Assembly: GCA_017643845.1 (NCBI GenBank)
Contig: JAEPMR010000003.1
Coordinates: 16,786-80,785 of the forward strand
Length of the DNA: 64,000 nt
Direction of reading: 5' to 3'
Source of the DNA: Marivivens sp.
Lineage (GTDB): Bacteria; Pseudomonadota; Alphaproteobacteria; Rhodobacterales; Rhodobacteraceae
The number at the start of each line of letters is the position of its first letter. Within the stretch, counting starts at the first letter, position 1. This document shows, one piece after another, positions 1 through 8,266 of the stretch. The notes below the pieces were generated by a model. The model was not told the origin of the DNA, searched no databases, and saw only the letters and a list, made by a program, of their open reading frames with translations. Both the position numbers and the translations under genes were made by a program.

Positions 1-696
1 TTCTTCAGAGCTGTCCTTCACGGCAAGGTGCCAGATGATGAGACCAAACAGGATTTTGTTCACGAAATCGGCCAGATTGTAGACCGCATTCAAAGCACCC
101 TGATCGACGCCACCCATGAAATATCCAAGGACGTAGCCGACGGGGTAAATCGCCCAGCCGACCAGAACAATCCAACGCATTGCGTTGAATGCGGATTTGA
201 CAGACGCCTCGGCCGAAGCGGCCGCGCGACCGGCTTCGCCGCCATAGATCTCCCAGATGATAATGGCCCAGCCGACCATCCCGATCCAAAAGCCCAAGCC
301 AGCCGACATGATACCTGCCTCCCCGAGATAGCCGAAGATCAGCATGACCAGTGTGCCGATCAACAGCCGCAAGAAGGATCCTAGACCAACACTCGCGCCA
401 ACAGCGCGGAGAATGATGTAAAATTCGATCATCAACAGCGGCACGGTGATCAGCCAGTCGATGTAGCGATACACAATGGGTGTTGTCTGTTCGACAACCC
501 AGAAATCCCGCATGTAGTCATAGTGGACACCAGCAATCAGCGTCACCAAACCCGCAACGAGTAGCGACAAACGCCAGTGCGGCTTCACTCGAAGTCCTTC
601 GTAGAGGAAGAAGACTGTTGACGCGATCATCGCAACCGAAACCAGCCAAAAAGTGACCCCGACGAGATCACCACTTTGTAGAAACATTTTGTCCAT
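1..696 (-). CDS. Proteorhodopsin, green-tuned proton pump (C-terminus cut by window edge)
   Basis: Light-driven outward proton pump of the inner membrane. The 232 visible residues cover all seven helices and stop only a few residues before the usual family end (about 249 residues including a signal peptide). Helix C carries the pump triad: D80 (acceptor), T84 and E91 (donor) in RYIDWLITVPLLMIE, matching D97/T101/E108 of the SAR86 protein. H58 and R77 match H75 and R94. The retinal Schiff-base lysine is K214 in ADFVNKILFG. L88 sits at tuning position 105, predicting green absorption. The N-terminus (MDKMFLQSGDLVG) lacks the signal peptide found in the SAR86 protein. ATG at 696 is chosen because GGGAGGGG lies just upstream; ATG at 687 is an in-frame alternative. 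The DNA is AT-richer than most of the window. Blh and carotenoid genes, often neighbours, would lie outside. Confidence 0.95.
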   Translation of the reverse strand, partial: MDKMFLQSGDLVGVTFWLVSVAMIASTVFFLYEGLRVKPHWRLSLLVAGLVTLIAGVHYDYMRDFWVVEQTTPIVYRYIDWLITVPLLMIEFYIILRAVGASVGLGSFLRLLIGTLVMLIFGYLGEAGIMSAGLGFWIGMVGWAIIIWEIYGGEAGRAAASAEASVKSAFNAMRWIVLVGWAIYPVGYVLGYFMGGVDQGALNAVYNLADFVNKILFGLIIWHLAVKDSSEE

Positions 697-839
697 TTGC
701 CCCTCCCTTGTTGAGCACTACAACGGTAGGGGAAGCGCCAGTCGCGACAATTCGCCTCACGGGTATGAATAGGACGCAAAAGGATACATACTGGGTGGGT
801 GTTGTGACTTTTTGATCTGTTCGTCGTTAACGTCTTGTT

Positions 840-2177
840 TCAGGCAAGAGCCCAGGACTGGGGCGACAGCCGTTGTAATATCAAATATTTGATATTTGTC
901 CTCGCTTTGAGGCGGCTGCCCAACAGGAAGAGCCCAGCCGCTTTTCGGTGCAAATAGAGAATTTCCATCGGAAGCAGCGGTGGTTGATACCCGTTTTCGA
1001 CGAGTTCAATCATCTCTGATTGAAGCCGCTGTTGGAGTGTTGCGGAAGCAAAATCAAAGATCGCTTCGCCGCGCAAATCAGAGAAAACCTCAAGGATCAT
1101 CCGAAATATCTGTTCATTATGTAGAGCATCGCCCGTGGTGAGATAGCCGATATCTGTTGCGAGCTTTCGAAGCTGTTCCCGTTCGTTGGTCATGCCTGCA
1201 GTCATGAATGCTCGTAAATGCTCTTGCAGATGCGCAGGGAGAGGACGCACGGCACCAAAATCCAGAAGTGCGATGCAGCCATCGTTGTTGATCAAGTAGT
1301 TAGCAAAATTGGGATCACTCTGCATCTCGCCAATTTCGAAAACCTCGTAAAGAAACAGATCGACTAACTTACTCACAATACGGTCACGCTCCACCTGCGG
1401 GAGTCCTGCTGCGGTATCGAGTGTTTGCCCCTCGATATACTCCATCGTCAGAACTTCGGCGGTGCTCCACTCTGGGAAATATTGTGGTACAATGATCCCA
1501 TCAGCCCCTGCATGGCGTTCCCTGAACCTTGTAAGACTTGCGCCTTCGCGAAAGTAATCGGTCTCTTCTCGCAATAGTCGTCTGGCTTCGTCGAGATAGG
1601 GAGCAAGATCGAAGCCTTTTGGAAACAGGCCGGACAGACGAAGCAGTGCTCCGATATTTGCAATGTCGCTGTCGATACTTTGTGCGATGCGAGGATATTG
1701 AATCTTGATCGCCACTCTTTGTCCATTACGCAATGTGGCGCGGTGGACTTGCCCAATCGAGGCCGCAGCAATTGGTCGAACCTCGAATGTCGAGAAATGA
1801 TCGAGCCAGTTTGCCTTCCAATTCGCGTTCAAGACAGTTTTGAGTTGGGCGGGGGGCATGAAGTCCGCCTGATTGCGTAGCCGGCTTAGGATTTCCGCAA
1901 GTTCAGGAGGCAGAAGATCGCCTGCATCCATGGATAACAGTTGGCCCAGCTTCATTGCTGCCCCTCTCATGCGGGCCAATTCTGATGTCAGTCTGCCAAT
2001 TGTTGAAGGGGACAAAAGGAGCGACGCGGTGTCTGGTCTGCGGCCCTGTCGTAAATCGCCTATGGCCCGAACGGTTGATCGCGCGGCGATATCAGTAGCC
2101 AGCCCTCCCAACCGCGCCAACCGCTCGAGACGTCCCGACGGCACACGAAGCGCGCGCGGCTTCTGGTCCTGTTTCAT
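840..2177 (-). CDS. AarF/ABC1/UbiB-family atypical kinase
   Basis: 445-residue member of the ABC1/ADCK/UbiB family, whose known members support ubiquinone synthesis or act as atypical ATPases/kinases. The KxGQ motif is at residues 76-79 (KLGQ), the alanine-rich loop that replaces the glycine loop at about 137-145 (AAASIGQVH), the ATP-binding lysine at about K158, the catalytic QSDPNFANY at 286-294 and the metal-binding DFG at 306-308. All hallmark residues are present, so it is probably active. No C-terminal membrane pair is evident, so it resembles soluble ABC1 paralogues more than canonical UbiB. It lies 143 bases upstream of the rhodopsin gene on the same strand and shares its AT-rich composition, suggesting joint inheritance. 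The substrate is unknown. Confidence 0.85.
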   Translation of the reverse strand: MKQDQKPRALRVPSGRLERLARLGGLATDIAARSTVRAIGDLRQGRRPDTASLLLSPSTIGRLTSELARMRGAAMKLGQLLSMDAGDLLPPELAEILSRLRNQADFMPPAQLKTVLNANWKANWLDHFSTFEVRPIAAASIGQVHRATLRNGQRVAIKIQYPRIAQSIDSDIANIGALLRLSGLFPKGFDLAPYLDEARRLLREETDYFREGASLTRFRERHAGADGIIVPQYFPEWSTAEVLTMEYIEGQTLDTAAGLPQVERDRIVSKLVDLFLYEVFEIGEMQSDPNFANYLINNDGCIALLDFGAVRPLPAHLQEHLRAFMTAGMTNEREQLRKLATDIGYLTTGDALHNEQIFRMILEVFSDLRGEAIFDFASATLQQRLQSEMIELVENGYQPPLLPMEILYLHRKAAGLFLLGSRLKARTNIKYLILQRLSPQSWALA

Positions 2178-2254
2178 AGCGATAGCTCCCGAATATTCAG
2201 TCGGTAGCTATCTTGAACTTCAATGACTTCAACGATCCATGCAGCTTTTGGTCG

Positions 2255-3889
2255 TTAACCTGGCAGTTCCCGTGCCTGTTCCCGCAGCACAAATTTCTGG
2301 ATCTTGCCCGTCGAGGTGCGCGGAATCTCGGTAAACACGAACCGCCCGGGCACTTTGTATGAGGCAAGTTGCTCGCGGCAGAAACTACGCAGGCTTTCCG
2401 CATCCGCCTCATGCCCCGATGCCAGCTCGATGAAAGCACAGGGCGTCTCACCCCACTTTTCATGCGGCATGGCAACGACGGCCGCGACGCCGACCGCCGG
2501 ATGCCGGTAGAGCGCTTCCTCCACCTCGATGGAAGAGATATTCTCACCGCCCGAAATGATAACATCCTTCGAGCGGTCCTTGAGCTGCACGTAGCCGTCG
2601 GGATGCATGACGCCCAGATCGCCGGAATGGAACCATCCGCCCTCGAAAGCCTCTTTCGTGGCCTCTTCATTGCGGAAATAGCCCTTCATCACGACGTTCC
2701 CGCGAAACATCACCTCGCCCATCGTTGCACCATCGCGCGGCACGGGCTGCATGGTTTCGGGATCGAGCACATCGAGCTGTTCCAGCGGCAGATAACGCAC
2801 CCCTTGGCGGGCCTTGAGCCGCGCCTGTTCTGCCGGGGGCAGGGCGGACCAGCTCTCATGCCAGTCGTTCACTACTGCGGGGCCGTAGGTCTCGGTCAGG
2901 CCGTAAAGGTGGGTCACGTCAAAGCCTGCTGCTTTCATCGCTGCCAGCACCGATTCAGGTGGCGGGGCGGCTGCGGTGAAGAACTGTACCGTATGATCAA
3001 GCGACCGCTTCTCGTCTGCACTCGCCCCGATCATCAATGACATCACAATCGGTGCGCCACATAGATGCGTGACCTTTTCTTCATCAAGTGCCGCCCAGAT
3101 CGGTTCCGCCCGCACTTGCCGCAGGCAGACATGGGTGCCTGCAATCGCTGACAGCGTCCAAGGGAAGCACCAGCCGTTGCAATGGAACATCGGTAGTGTC
3201 CACAGATAGACCGCGTGTTTCTGCATAGAGGTCGTCAGCGCGTTTCCCTGCGCCAGCAGATACGCGCCACGATGATGCGAGACAACGCCCTTGGGATTGC
3301 CAGTTGTGCCGGATGTATAATTGATCGAAATCGCATCCCATTCGTCTTCGGGCATCAGCCACGCGAAATTGGGATCGCCACCTGCCACGAAAGCCTCGTA
3401 TTCGGTCGCGTCCTCATTCCCACCCGCGCCGGTATATTCTGGATCGTCATATTGAATGACCATCGGCGATACGTCGCACAGAGCCATCGCTTCTTGCAGA
3501 AGCGGCATGAATTCGCGATCCGCAATCACGATCTTCGACATCGCGTGATCCAGTTGGAACGCAATGATTGCCGCATCAAGGCGCGTATTGATCGAATGCA
3601 GCACGCCACCTGTCATCGGCACGCCGTAATGGCATTCCAGCATCGCAGGGGTGTTTGACAAAAGCGCAGAAACAGTGTCGCCGCGCCCGATCCCTTCGGC
3701 GGCCAGCGCCGAAGCCAACTGCCGCGACCGGCTATAGAACTCGGCGAAATTGCGGCGCAACGCCCCGTGTACGATGGCGATATGATCCGGGAAGACCGTT
3801 GCAGCCCGTTCCAGAAATGTCAGCGGCGTCAGCGGCTGGAAATTCGCAGGAGTCCGGTCAAGGCCGGTATTATAGGGATTGGTCGTCAT
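2255..3889 (-). CDS. Acyl-CoA synthetase, AMP-forming (DmdB-like)
   Basis: 544-residue ANL-superfamily ligase that activates a carboxylate to its CoA thioester with ATP. The P-loop TSGTTGNPKG is at residues 192-201, YGLTETYG marks the A5 region, GWFHSGDLG and DRSKDVIISGGENIS mark A7-A8, and the catalytic lysine is K529 in STGKIQKF. Length and motifs fit the medium/short-chain ligase group that includes DmdB (methylmercaptopropionate-CoA ligase). It starts 3 bases after the crotonase gene stops, so the two are co-transcribed with the upstream DmdA-like and OsmC genes. The substrate cannot be read from sequence. Methylmercaptopropionate is a reasonable guess from context only. Confidence 0.88.
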   Translation of the reverse strand: MTTNPYNTGLDRTPANFQPLTPLTFLERAATVFPDHIAIVHGALRRNFAEFYSRSRQLASALAAEGIGRGDTVSALLSNTPAMLECHYGVPMTGGVLHSINTRLDAAIIAFQLDHAMSKIVIADREFMPLLQEAMALCDVSPMVIQYDDPEYTGAGGNEDATEYEAFVAGGDPNFAWLMPEDEWDAISINYTSGTTGNPKGVVSHHRGAYLLAQGNALTTSMQKHAVYLWTLPMFHCNGWCFPWTLSAIAGTHVCLRQVRAEPIWAALDEEKVTHLCGAPIVMSLMIGASADEKRSLDHTVQFFTAAAPPPESVLAAMKAAGFDVTHLYGLTETYGPAVVNDWHESWSALPPAEQARLKARQGVRYLPLEQLDVLDPETMQPVPRDGATMGEVMFRGNVVMKGYFRNEEATKEAFEGGWFHSGDLGVMHPDGYVQLKDRSKDVIISGGENISSIEVEEALYRHPAVGVAAVVAMPHEKWGETPCAFIELASGHEADAESLRSFCREQLASYKVPGRFVFTEIPRTSTGKIQKFVLREQARELPG

Positions 3890-3892
3890 TGA

Positions 3893-4693
3893 TCAGGAAT
3901 CCTGCCACTTGGGTGCACGCTTTTCGATAAACGCACCGATACCTTCTTCGGCATCGCGCGCCAGCATATTGTCTACCATCACTTGTGATGCATAGTCATA
4001 GGCCTCTGCCAGCGGCATTTCGCGCTGGGCATAGAACGCCTTCTTGCCGGTGCGCAGCGTCATGCTGGATTTCGAGGCGATCTTGCGTGCCGCGTCCATT
4101 GCCGTTTCGGTCAGGGCCTCATCGGCAACCGCGCGATTGACCAGTCCGATCTCTGCAGCGCGGTCCGCAGGCGTCATGTCTCCGGTCAGCAGCATTTCCA
4201 TCGCATGTTTGTTGCTGACGTTGCGCGACAGGGCGACCATCGGCGTCGAACAGAACAGCCCGATATGCACGCCGGGCGTGCTGAATTTTGCACTTTCCGC
4301 CGCATATGCCAGATCACAGGTTGCCACCAGCTGGCAGCCAGCGGCGGTCGCAATGCCTGTCACCTCGGCGATCACCGGCTTCGGACAGGCCACGATGCCC
4401 TGCATGACACCGGAACACATGCCCATGATTTTGGCGAAATAGGCCTTGCCGCCATCCTCAGCTTGCCGGCCGGCGGTAAGTTCCTTTAGATCATGGCCCG
4501 CGCAAAAGGCTGGACCGGTGGCAGCAAGCACCACCACACGAACGGTCGGATCGGTGCCTGCTTCCTCGATTGCACGCCCCAGAGCTTCCAGCATCGCTTC
4601 TGAAAGCGCGTTGCGCCGTGCACTGTCATTCAAAGTCAGGCGCAGAATGCCGTCCCCGTCGAGGTCTCGCAGCAAAATTCCGCTGTCTTGCAC
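3893..4693 (-). CDS. Enoyl-CoA hydratase/isomerase family protein, ECHDC3-like
   Basis: 266-residue crotonase-fold protein. FCAGHDLKEL (oxyanion hole) and ATAAGCQLVATCDLAYA are intact, and the stretch STPGVHIGLFCSTP strongly resembles the eukaryotic ECHDC3 group. Both glutamates used by classical enoyl-CoA hydratase are replaced: the position in GGCEL reads Q (AGCQL) and the position in QPEI reads G (TPGV). A standard hydratase reaction is therefore doubtful; another acyl-CoA reaction of the crotonase fold is more likely. It lies between the OsmC and acyl-CoA synthetase genes with short gaps, so it probably acts on the product of the ligase. Confidence 0.85.
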   Translation of the reverse strand: MQDSGILLRDLDGDGILRLTLNDSARRNALSEAMLEALGRAIEEAGTDPTVRVVVLAATGPAFCAGHDLKELTAGRQAEDGGKAYFAKIMGMCSGVMQGIVACPKPVIAEVTGIATAAGCQLVATCDLAYAAESAKFSTPGVHIGLFCSTPMVALSRNVSNKHAMEMLLTGDMTPADRAAEIGLVNRAVADEALTETAMDAARKIASKSSMTLRTGKKAFYAQREMPLAEAYDYASQVMVDNMLARDAEEGIGAFIEKRAPKWQDS

Positions 4694-4714
4694 CGATCCG
4701 ATCCTTTCGGTTTC

Positions 4715-5161
4715 TTAGAAGATATTGATTTCCACGAAGTCAGCCAGCGTATTTGCAATAAAGCAATAGCGATGTGCACGATGTTGCATTTCCTTCAGCG
4801 TCGCCTCATCGACCGAAAACCCCGTGTCAAACCGGATAACCGGATTGAGGTCGATCCGTGTAACAGACATCTGGCCTTGCGGGTTCTTGCCCAGATGTGC
4901 CTCGGCATAGTCGTGGTAGCTTGCCACCGGCCAGCCAGCCTTTGCGCAGAGCGCGAGAAAGGTCATCATGTGGCAGCTGGAGAGCGCCGAAGCCAGCGCT
5001 TGCTCAGGGTTCGTGTTCTCTACCTTGCCGCCCCAATCGGGGGCGGCATCGACGAGCACATCATGATGGGGATTGTAGCTGACCGTGTGTTCGGCAGAGT
5101 AGGCGCCCGGCTCAAAAGCCGGGCCATTACGATGCCAGTGCAGTTCAATCGCAAGTGACAT
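4715..5161 (-). CDS. OsmC/Ohr-family protein
   Basis: 148-residue OsmC-fold protein. Both family cysteines are visible: one in SSCHMMTFLALC and one in HRYCFIANTL. The family reduces organic hydroperoxides through these thiols as a cytoplasmic dimer. Its place between a DmdA-like demethylase and an acyl-CoA pathway suggests protection from, or processing of, a reactive sulfur or peroxide intermediate, but that is inference. It ends 21 bases before the crotonase start and begins 26 bases after the DmdA-like gene stops. Confidence 0.87.
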   Translation of the reverse strand: MSLAIELHWHRNGPAFEPGAYSAEHTVSYNPHHDVLVDAAPDWGGKVENTNPEQALASALSSCHMMTFLALCAKAGWPVASYHDYAEAHLGKNPQGQMSVTRIDLNPVIRFDTGFSVDEATLKEMQHRAHRYCFIANTLADFVEINIF

Positions 5162-5187
5162 TTCAGTCCCTCCTGAACAGGCCCAAA

Positions 5188-6330
5188 TCAGGCCGCTGCG
5201 ATGGCTTTCTTCGGATCGAAGAACGGACGCTCGACAATCGTTGCCGTTGTCGGGCCGGAGCGGGTGACAACCTCAACCTGGGCGCCGAGATTTGCCCATT
5301 CCGCCGAAACCATCGCCAGCGCGATATTTTTTTCCAGACGCGGCGAATAGACAGCCGATGTCACCTTGCCCACTTCTTCGCCGTTCACCATGATCGGCCA
5401 GAAGGTCGTGTTCGGACCTTGCAGCGGGTCACAGTCGATGACGAGGCCGATTTGCTTCCGCTTCGGGCCTTCTTCCTTGATCTTGCGCAGCGCGTCCTTG
5501 CCAATGAAATCAGCTTCCATATCGAGGTTCACCAGACGGTCGAAACCCAGTTCGAACGGGTTGGTGTTGATATCGGCATCTGCGTGGTAGGACAGCATCC
5601 CGCCTTCGATCCGGCGGATCGAGGATGTGTGGCCGGGCTTCAGCCCATGCGGCATGCCGGCAACCATGATACGCTCCCACAGATCGTCGCCGCGCGAGCC
5701 GTCACGCAGGTAGATCTCGTAGCCCAGCTCGCTGGACCAGCCGGTGCGGGAAACGATGAGCGGAATGCCATCCAGCTCCAGTTCACGCATCCAGTAGTAT
5801 TTCAGATCCATGATTTCTTCGCCGAAGAGGTCTTTCATGATCTCGCCGGATTTCGGTCCCTGCAACTGCAGCGGCGAAACATCGGGCTCGCAGATTTTGA
5901 CATCGAGGCCAGAATGCACAGCAAGGCCCTGCGCCCAGAGGAGAATGTCACTGTCTGCAAGCGAGATCCAGAAGTGGTTCTCGGCAAGGCGGAGCAGGAT
6001 CGGATCGTTCAGGATTCCGCCGTCCGCATTGGTGATGAGGATGTATTTGCACTGACCAACTGCCATTTTGGACAGGTCGCGCGGCGTGAGCATCTGGGTG
6101 AATTTGGCCGCATCCGGTCCGGTGATCTCCACCTGACGCTCAACAGCAACATCACACAGGATCGCATCGTTGACGAGGTTCCAGAAGTTCTGCTCCGGAT
6201 CACCGAAATCGCGCGGAATATACATGTGGTTGTAAACCGAGAATCCCTTTGCGCCCCAGCGGACGGTGGCGTCGAAATACGGGGACTTGCGGATCTGAGT
6301 GCCGAAGCCGAAATCATCTGACTGCATCAT
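5188..6330 (-). CDS. DmdA-like aminomethyltransferase (GcvT family, tetrahydrofolate-dependent demethylase)
   Basis: 380-residue GcvT-fold protein expected to move a methyl or one-carbon group to tetrahydrofolate. Family signatures include YNHMYIP near the start, ERQVEITGPDA, LTPRDL, GGILNDP, FWISLADSD and VSPLQLQGPKS, a pattern shared with DMSP demethylase DmdA and its close paralogues. The open frame continues far upstream, but homology begins at MMQSDDFGFG and a GGGAGA site precedes that ATG, so 6330 is chosen. It leads an operon with OsmC, crotonase and acyl-CoA synthetase genes and sits after an Lrp/AsnC gene. True DmdA proteins I recall differ noticeably in the same blocks, so this is probably a sister family and the substrate (DMSP or another methylated osmolyte) is open. 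Confidence 0.82.
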   Translation of the reverse strand: MMQSDDFGFGTQIRKSPYFDATVRWGAKGFSVYNHMYIPRDFGDPEQNFWNLVNDAILCDVAVERQVEITGPDAAKFTQMLTPRDLSKMAVGQCKYILITNADGGILNDPILLRLAENHFWISLADSDILLWAQGLAVHSGLDVKICEPDVSPLQLQGPKSGEIMKDLFGEEIMDLKYYWMRELELDGIPLIVSRTGWSSELGYEIYLRDGSRGDDLWERIMVAGMPHGLKPGHTSSIRRIEGGMLSYHADADINTNPFELGFDRLVNLDMEADFIGKDALRKIKEEGPKRKQIGLVIDCDPLQGPNTTFWPIMVNGEEVGKVTSAVYSPRLEKNIALAMVSAEWANLGAQVEVVTRSGPTTATIVERPFFDPKKAIAAA

Positions 6331-6390
6331 GTCTATCTCCCTTGCAGCGCTGCGATCCGGGCCCATACCCTCCCTGCAGCTGTTCGGAGA

Positions 6391-6450
6391 TTTAGTCTGC
6401 GTCTCACAAAAATTTGGACTAAAAATATTGCCGCTCAAAGGCTTTTTAGA
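6391..6450. promoter_or_regulatory. Candidate Lrp/AsnC operator upstream of the DmdA-like gene
   Basis: The gap between the Lrp gene and the DmdA-like gene is AT-rich against a GC-rich background. It holds TTTAGTC (6391-6397) and its inverted copy GACTAAA (6417-6423), plus a third related half-site TTTAGACC starting at 6445. Lrp-family proteins bind spaced, AT-rich inverted half-sites, and the adjacent regulator is the obvious candidate ligand. Binding itself is inferred. Confidence 0.4.
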
Positions 6451-6464
6451 CCATTTAAATCCGC

Positions 6465-6983
6465 TTACGTGGACCGTTCGGTCGGAGCGGTCGGTGTCAC
6501 GCGCGCCGCAGCCAGTTTTGCCAAATTCGGGGGCGTCGATTTGACCTCGCGAGTCCCGATGTATGTCATGTAGCGTTCGACGCCGAGTTCTTCCTCCAGC
6601 ATCTGCTCCATGAGACCCTGAAATGCGGCCAGGCTCGGGCAGACCACTTTCATCACGTAGTCCATCCCGCCACCCGTGGCGATGCACTCGATAATCTCAT
6701 CATGCTGGCGCACAAAGGTCTCGAACCGGTCAAAATTCGATTTGCGGTGGCTGTTGAGAGACACGGTGACGATCACTTGCGTGAAATCACCGATCCGCTC
6801 AAGTGCAATTCGTGCATGAAACCCGCGAATGAGTCCGGCCGTCTTCAGCCTGTCGAGCCGCGCCCAGCATGGCGTTGCAGAGAGGTTTACGATCTCGGCA
6901 AGTTTGGTTTTGCTAAGCTGGCCGTGGCTCTGGATCGCACTGAGGATGCGAATATCAGTTGCATCGAGACCAACTCGCTTCAT
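6465..6983 (-). CDS. Lrp/AsnC-family transcriptional regulator
   Basis: 172-residue regulator with an N-terminal winged helix-turn-helix (residues about 5-65; LSKTKLAEIVNLSATPCWARLDRLK is the recognition region, quoted here only by position 24-47) and a C-terminal ligand-sensing RAM domain. It is the first gene of the minus-strand run and lies 134 bases before the DmdA-like gene, so it probably senses the pathway substrate or an amino-acid-like intermediate and controls the operon through the half-sites at 6391-6450. The Pro/Thr-rich tail after residue 150 is probably flexible. Confidence 0.9.
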   Translation of the reverse strand: MKRVGLDATDIRILSAIQSHGQLSKTKLAEIVNLSATPCWARLDRLKTAGLIRGFHARIALERIGDFTQVIVTVSLNSHRKSNFDRFETFVRQHDEIIECIATGGGMDYVMKVVCPSLAAFQGLMEQMLEEELGVERYMTYIGTREVKSTPPNLAKLAAARVTPTAPTERST

Positions 6984-7135
6984 TCCAATCCGTCCTGTAT
7001 TTTCTGGCTACGCTACAGTCGCGCAATTTCCGATGATAGAGCCTTTAGGCCGGTTTGATCGCGGCGTCATCTGTTTTTCCGACCATGCTTGCCTTATGGG
7101 CGTCACCTGTTTCATCGCGTTCGACGTTCAATTCC

Positions 7136-7166
7136 AAAGAAAAAGACCCGCGGCATAACCGCGGGC
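7136..7166 (-). terminator. Rho-independent terminator after the glutaredoxin-like gene
   Basis: CCCGCGG (7148-7154) and CCGCGGG (7160-7166) form a perfect 7-bp stem with a 5-base loop. Read on the minus strand it is followed by a T-rich tract (complement of 7136-7147). It lies about 75 bases after the stop of the glutaredoxin-like gene and before the Lrp gene, so it separates the two transcripts. Confidence 0.8.
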
Positions 7167-7241
7167 CAGGTGGGGTTGGGTTCGTCACTTGGACGTCATG
7201 AAAGGTGGATCATCTCCGCCGCGTATCCACTGTCCAAAAGG

Positions 7242-7592
7242 CTAGAGTGCGCTCTCACTCAGTTTCTTCTTCAGATCCGAATTGCCACCGATCAGAACGC
7301 CATCGACAAAGACCATTGGAAAGGTCGGCCAGCCGCTCCACATTTTAAGTGCAAGCCGGCGATGCCATTGAGAGGTGTAGCTTCCATATTCCATATATCG
7401 AAACGGCAGCCCTGCCGCGTCTAGCGCTTTTCGCGCCCATTTCACATGTGGATTGCCCCGCATTCCGACAACGACGATCCGGTTTGCAGCAACGGCGGCC
7501 TGAACCTCCGCGACGGTCTCTGCATGGTAGCCGCCGATTTTCGGCTCTATCGCGGTGTCGAGCCTGTCTTGTGTCAAGATCGCGCGGGCCAT
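7242..7592 (-). CDS. Glutaredoxin-fold protein without cysteines
   Basis: 116-residue protein with the glutaredoxin fold: a beta strand VVVGMRGNPHVKWARKAL where the CPYC/CGFS active site would be, the cis-proline segment WPTFPMVFV and the GG-x-x-D glutathione-binding motif in LIGGNSDL. The active-site position reads GNPH and the whole protein has no cysteine, so ordinary thiol-disulfide exchange is impossible. The glutathione-binding surface looks preserved, so a binding or scaffold role is possible. It is followed by a clear terminator. Confidence 0.8.
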   Translation of the reverse strand: MARAILTQDRLDTAIEPKIGGYHAETVAEVQAAVAANRIVVVGMRGNPHVKWARKALDAAGLPFRYMEYGSYTSQWHRRLALKMWSGWPTFPMVFVDGVLIGGNSDLKKKLSESAL

Positions 7593-7684
7593 TCTGTTCT
7601 ACCTTTATCTCATGCTTTCGCACGCAGGTAGGCGTTCATCCGGACATAGCAAGAGATGCCCTCGCGACTTATGTGATTCATCGG

Positions 7685-8266
7685 CTAATAAAATCCGATC
7701 TCCCGAACATCGAGTTCGGCCACATGGTCGCGCCCATATGCAACAATTCCCAGCGACACCAGCTTTTGAGGATCAGGCCGTTCAGCGAGCCAACGACCCG
7801 ATGGTTCGAAATGGTCGAAAGGGAGATGCAGCTCACTCCAGTTTCCGTCGGTTTCGAACCGCGCCTGATAATATTGCCACGGCATGCGCGTTCCGCGGGT
7901 GCGCAGGTGGATGTAGTATTGTTCACCATTTCCGCGCACGACGATGCGCACGCCGGTCGCGTCCTGTGGCACAGTTTCTCGCAGCTCCCTGCGAATCTGG
8001 ATGAAGCCGCCGTTGTTGTCGGTGCTGACCTGTCCTTGCAGGCGAACGAATACCTTGTCGCTCTCGCGCAGCAGGCCCGCTCCGCCCGTCGATACCCCGC
8101 CCATCACCCCGTCGGTGAAGAACCGCCAGCGCGTTTCGGGGCTGTCCTCAAACCGGTCGGTCAGCATCTCCTCAGCGACAGCTGTGGAGACTGACATGGC
8201 AAACAGCGCGGCGAGCCCAGCTGCCGCGCCATCGCGAATGCGACAATTCTTTTCACGCCGATGCAT
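7685..8266 (-). CDS. CIA30-family secreted protein
   Basis: 193-residue protein with an N-terminal signal peptide (hydrophobic residues about 13-30, cleavage near AVAEE) followed by a CIA30 domain. That beta-sandwich is named for the mitochondrial complex I assembly factor 30; bacterial secreted members have no settled function. Typical segments are WRFFTDGVMGGVSTG and the later WQYYQARF. The start overlaps the end of the 45-residue Cys-rich gene by 14 bases, which suggests translational coupling. Confidence 0.82.
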   Translation of the reverse strand: MHRREKNCRIRDGAAAGLAALFAMSVSTAVAEEMLTDRFEDSPETRWRFFTDGVMGGVSTGGAGLLRESDKVFVRLQGQVSTDNNGGFIQIRRELRETVPQDATGVRIVVRGNGEQYYIHLRTRGTRMPWQYYQARFETDGNWSELHLPFDHFEPSGRWLAERPDPQKLVSLGIVAYGRDHVAELDVREIGFY

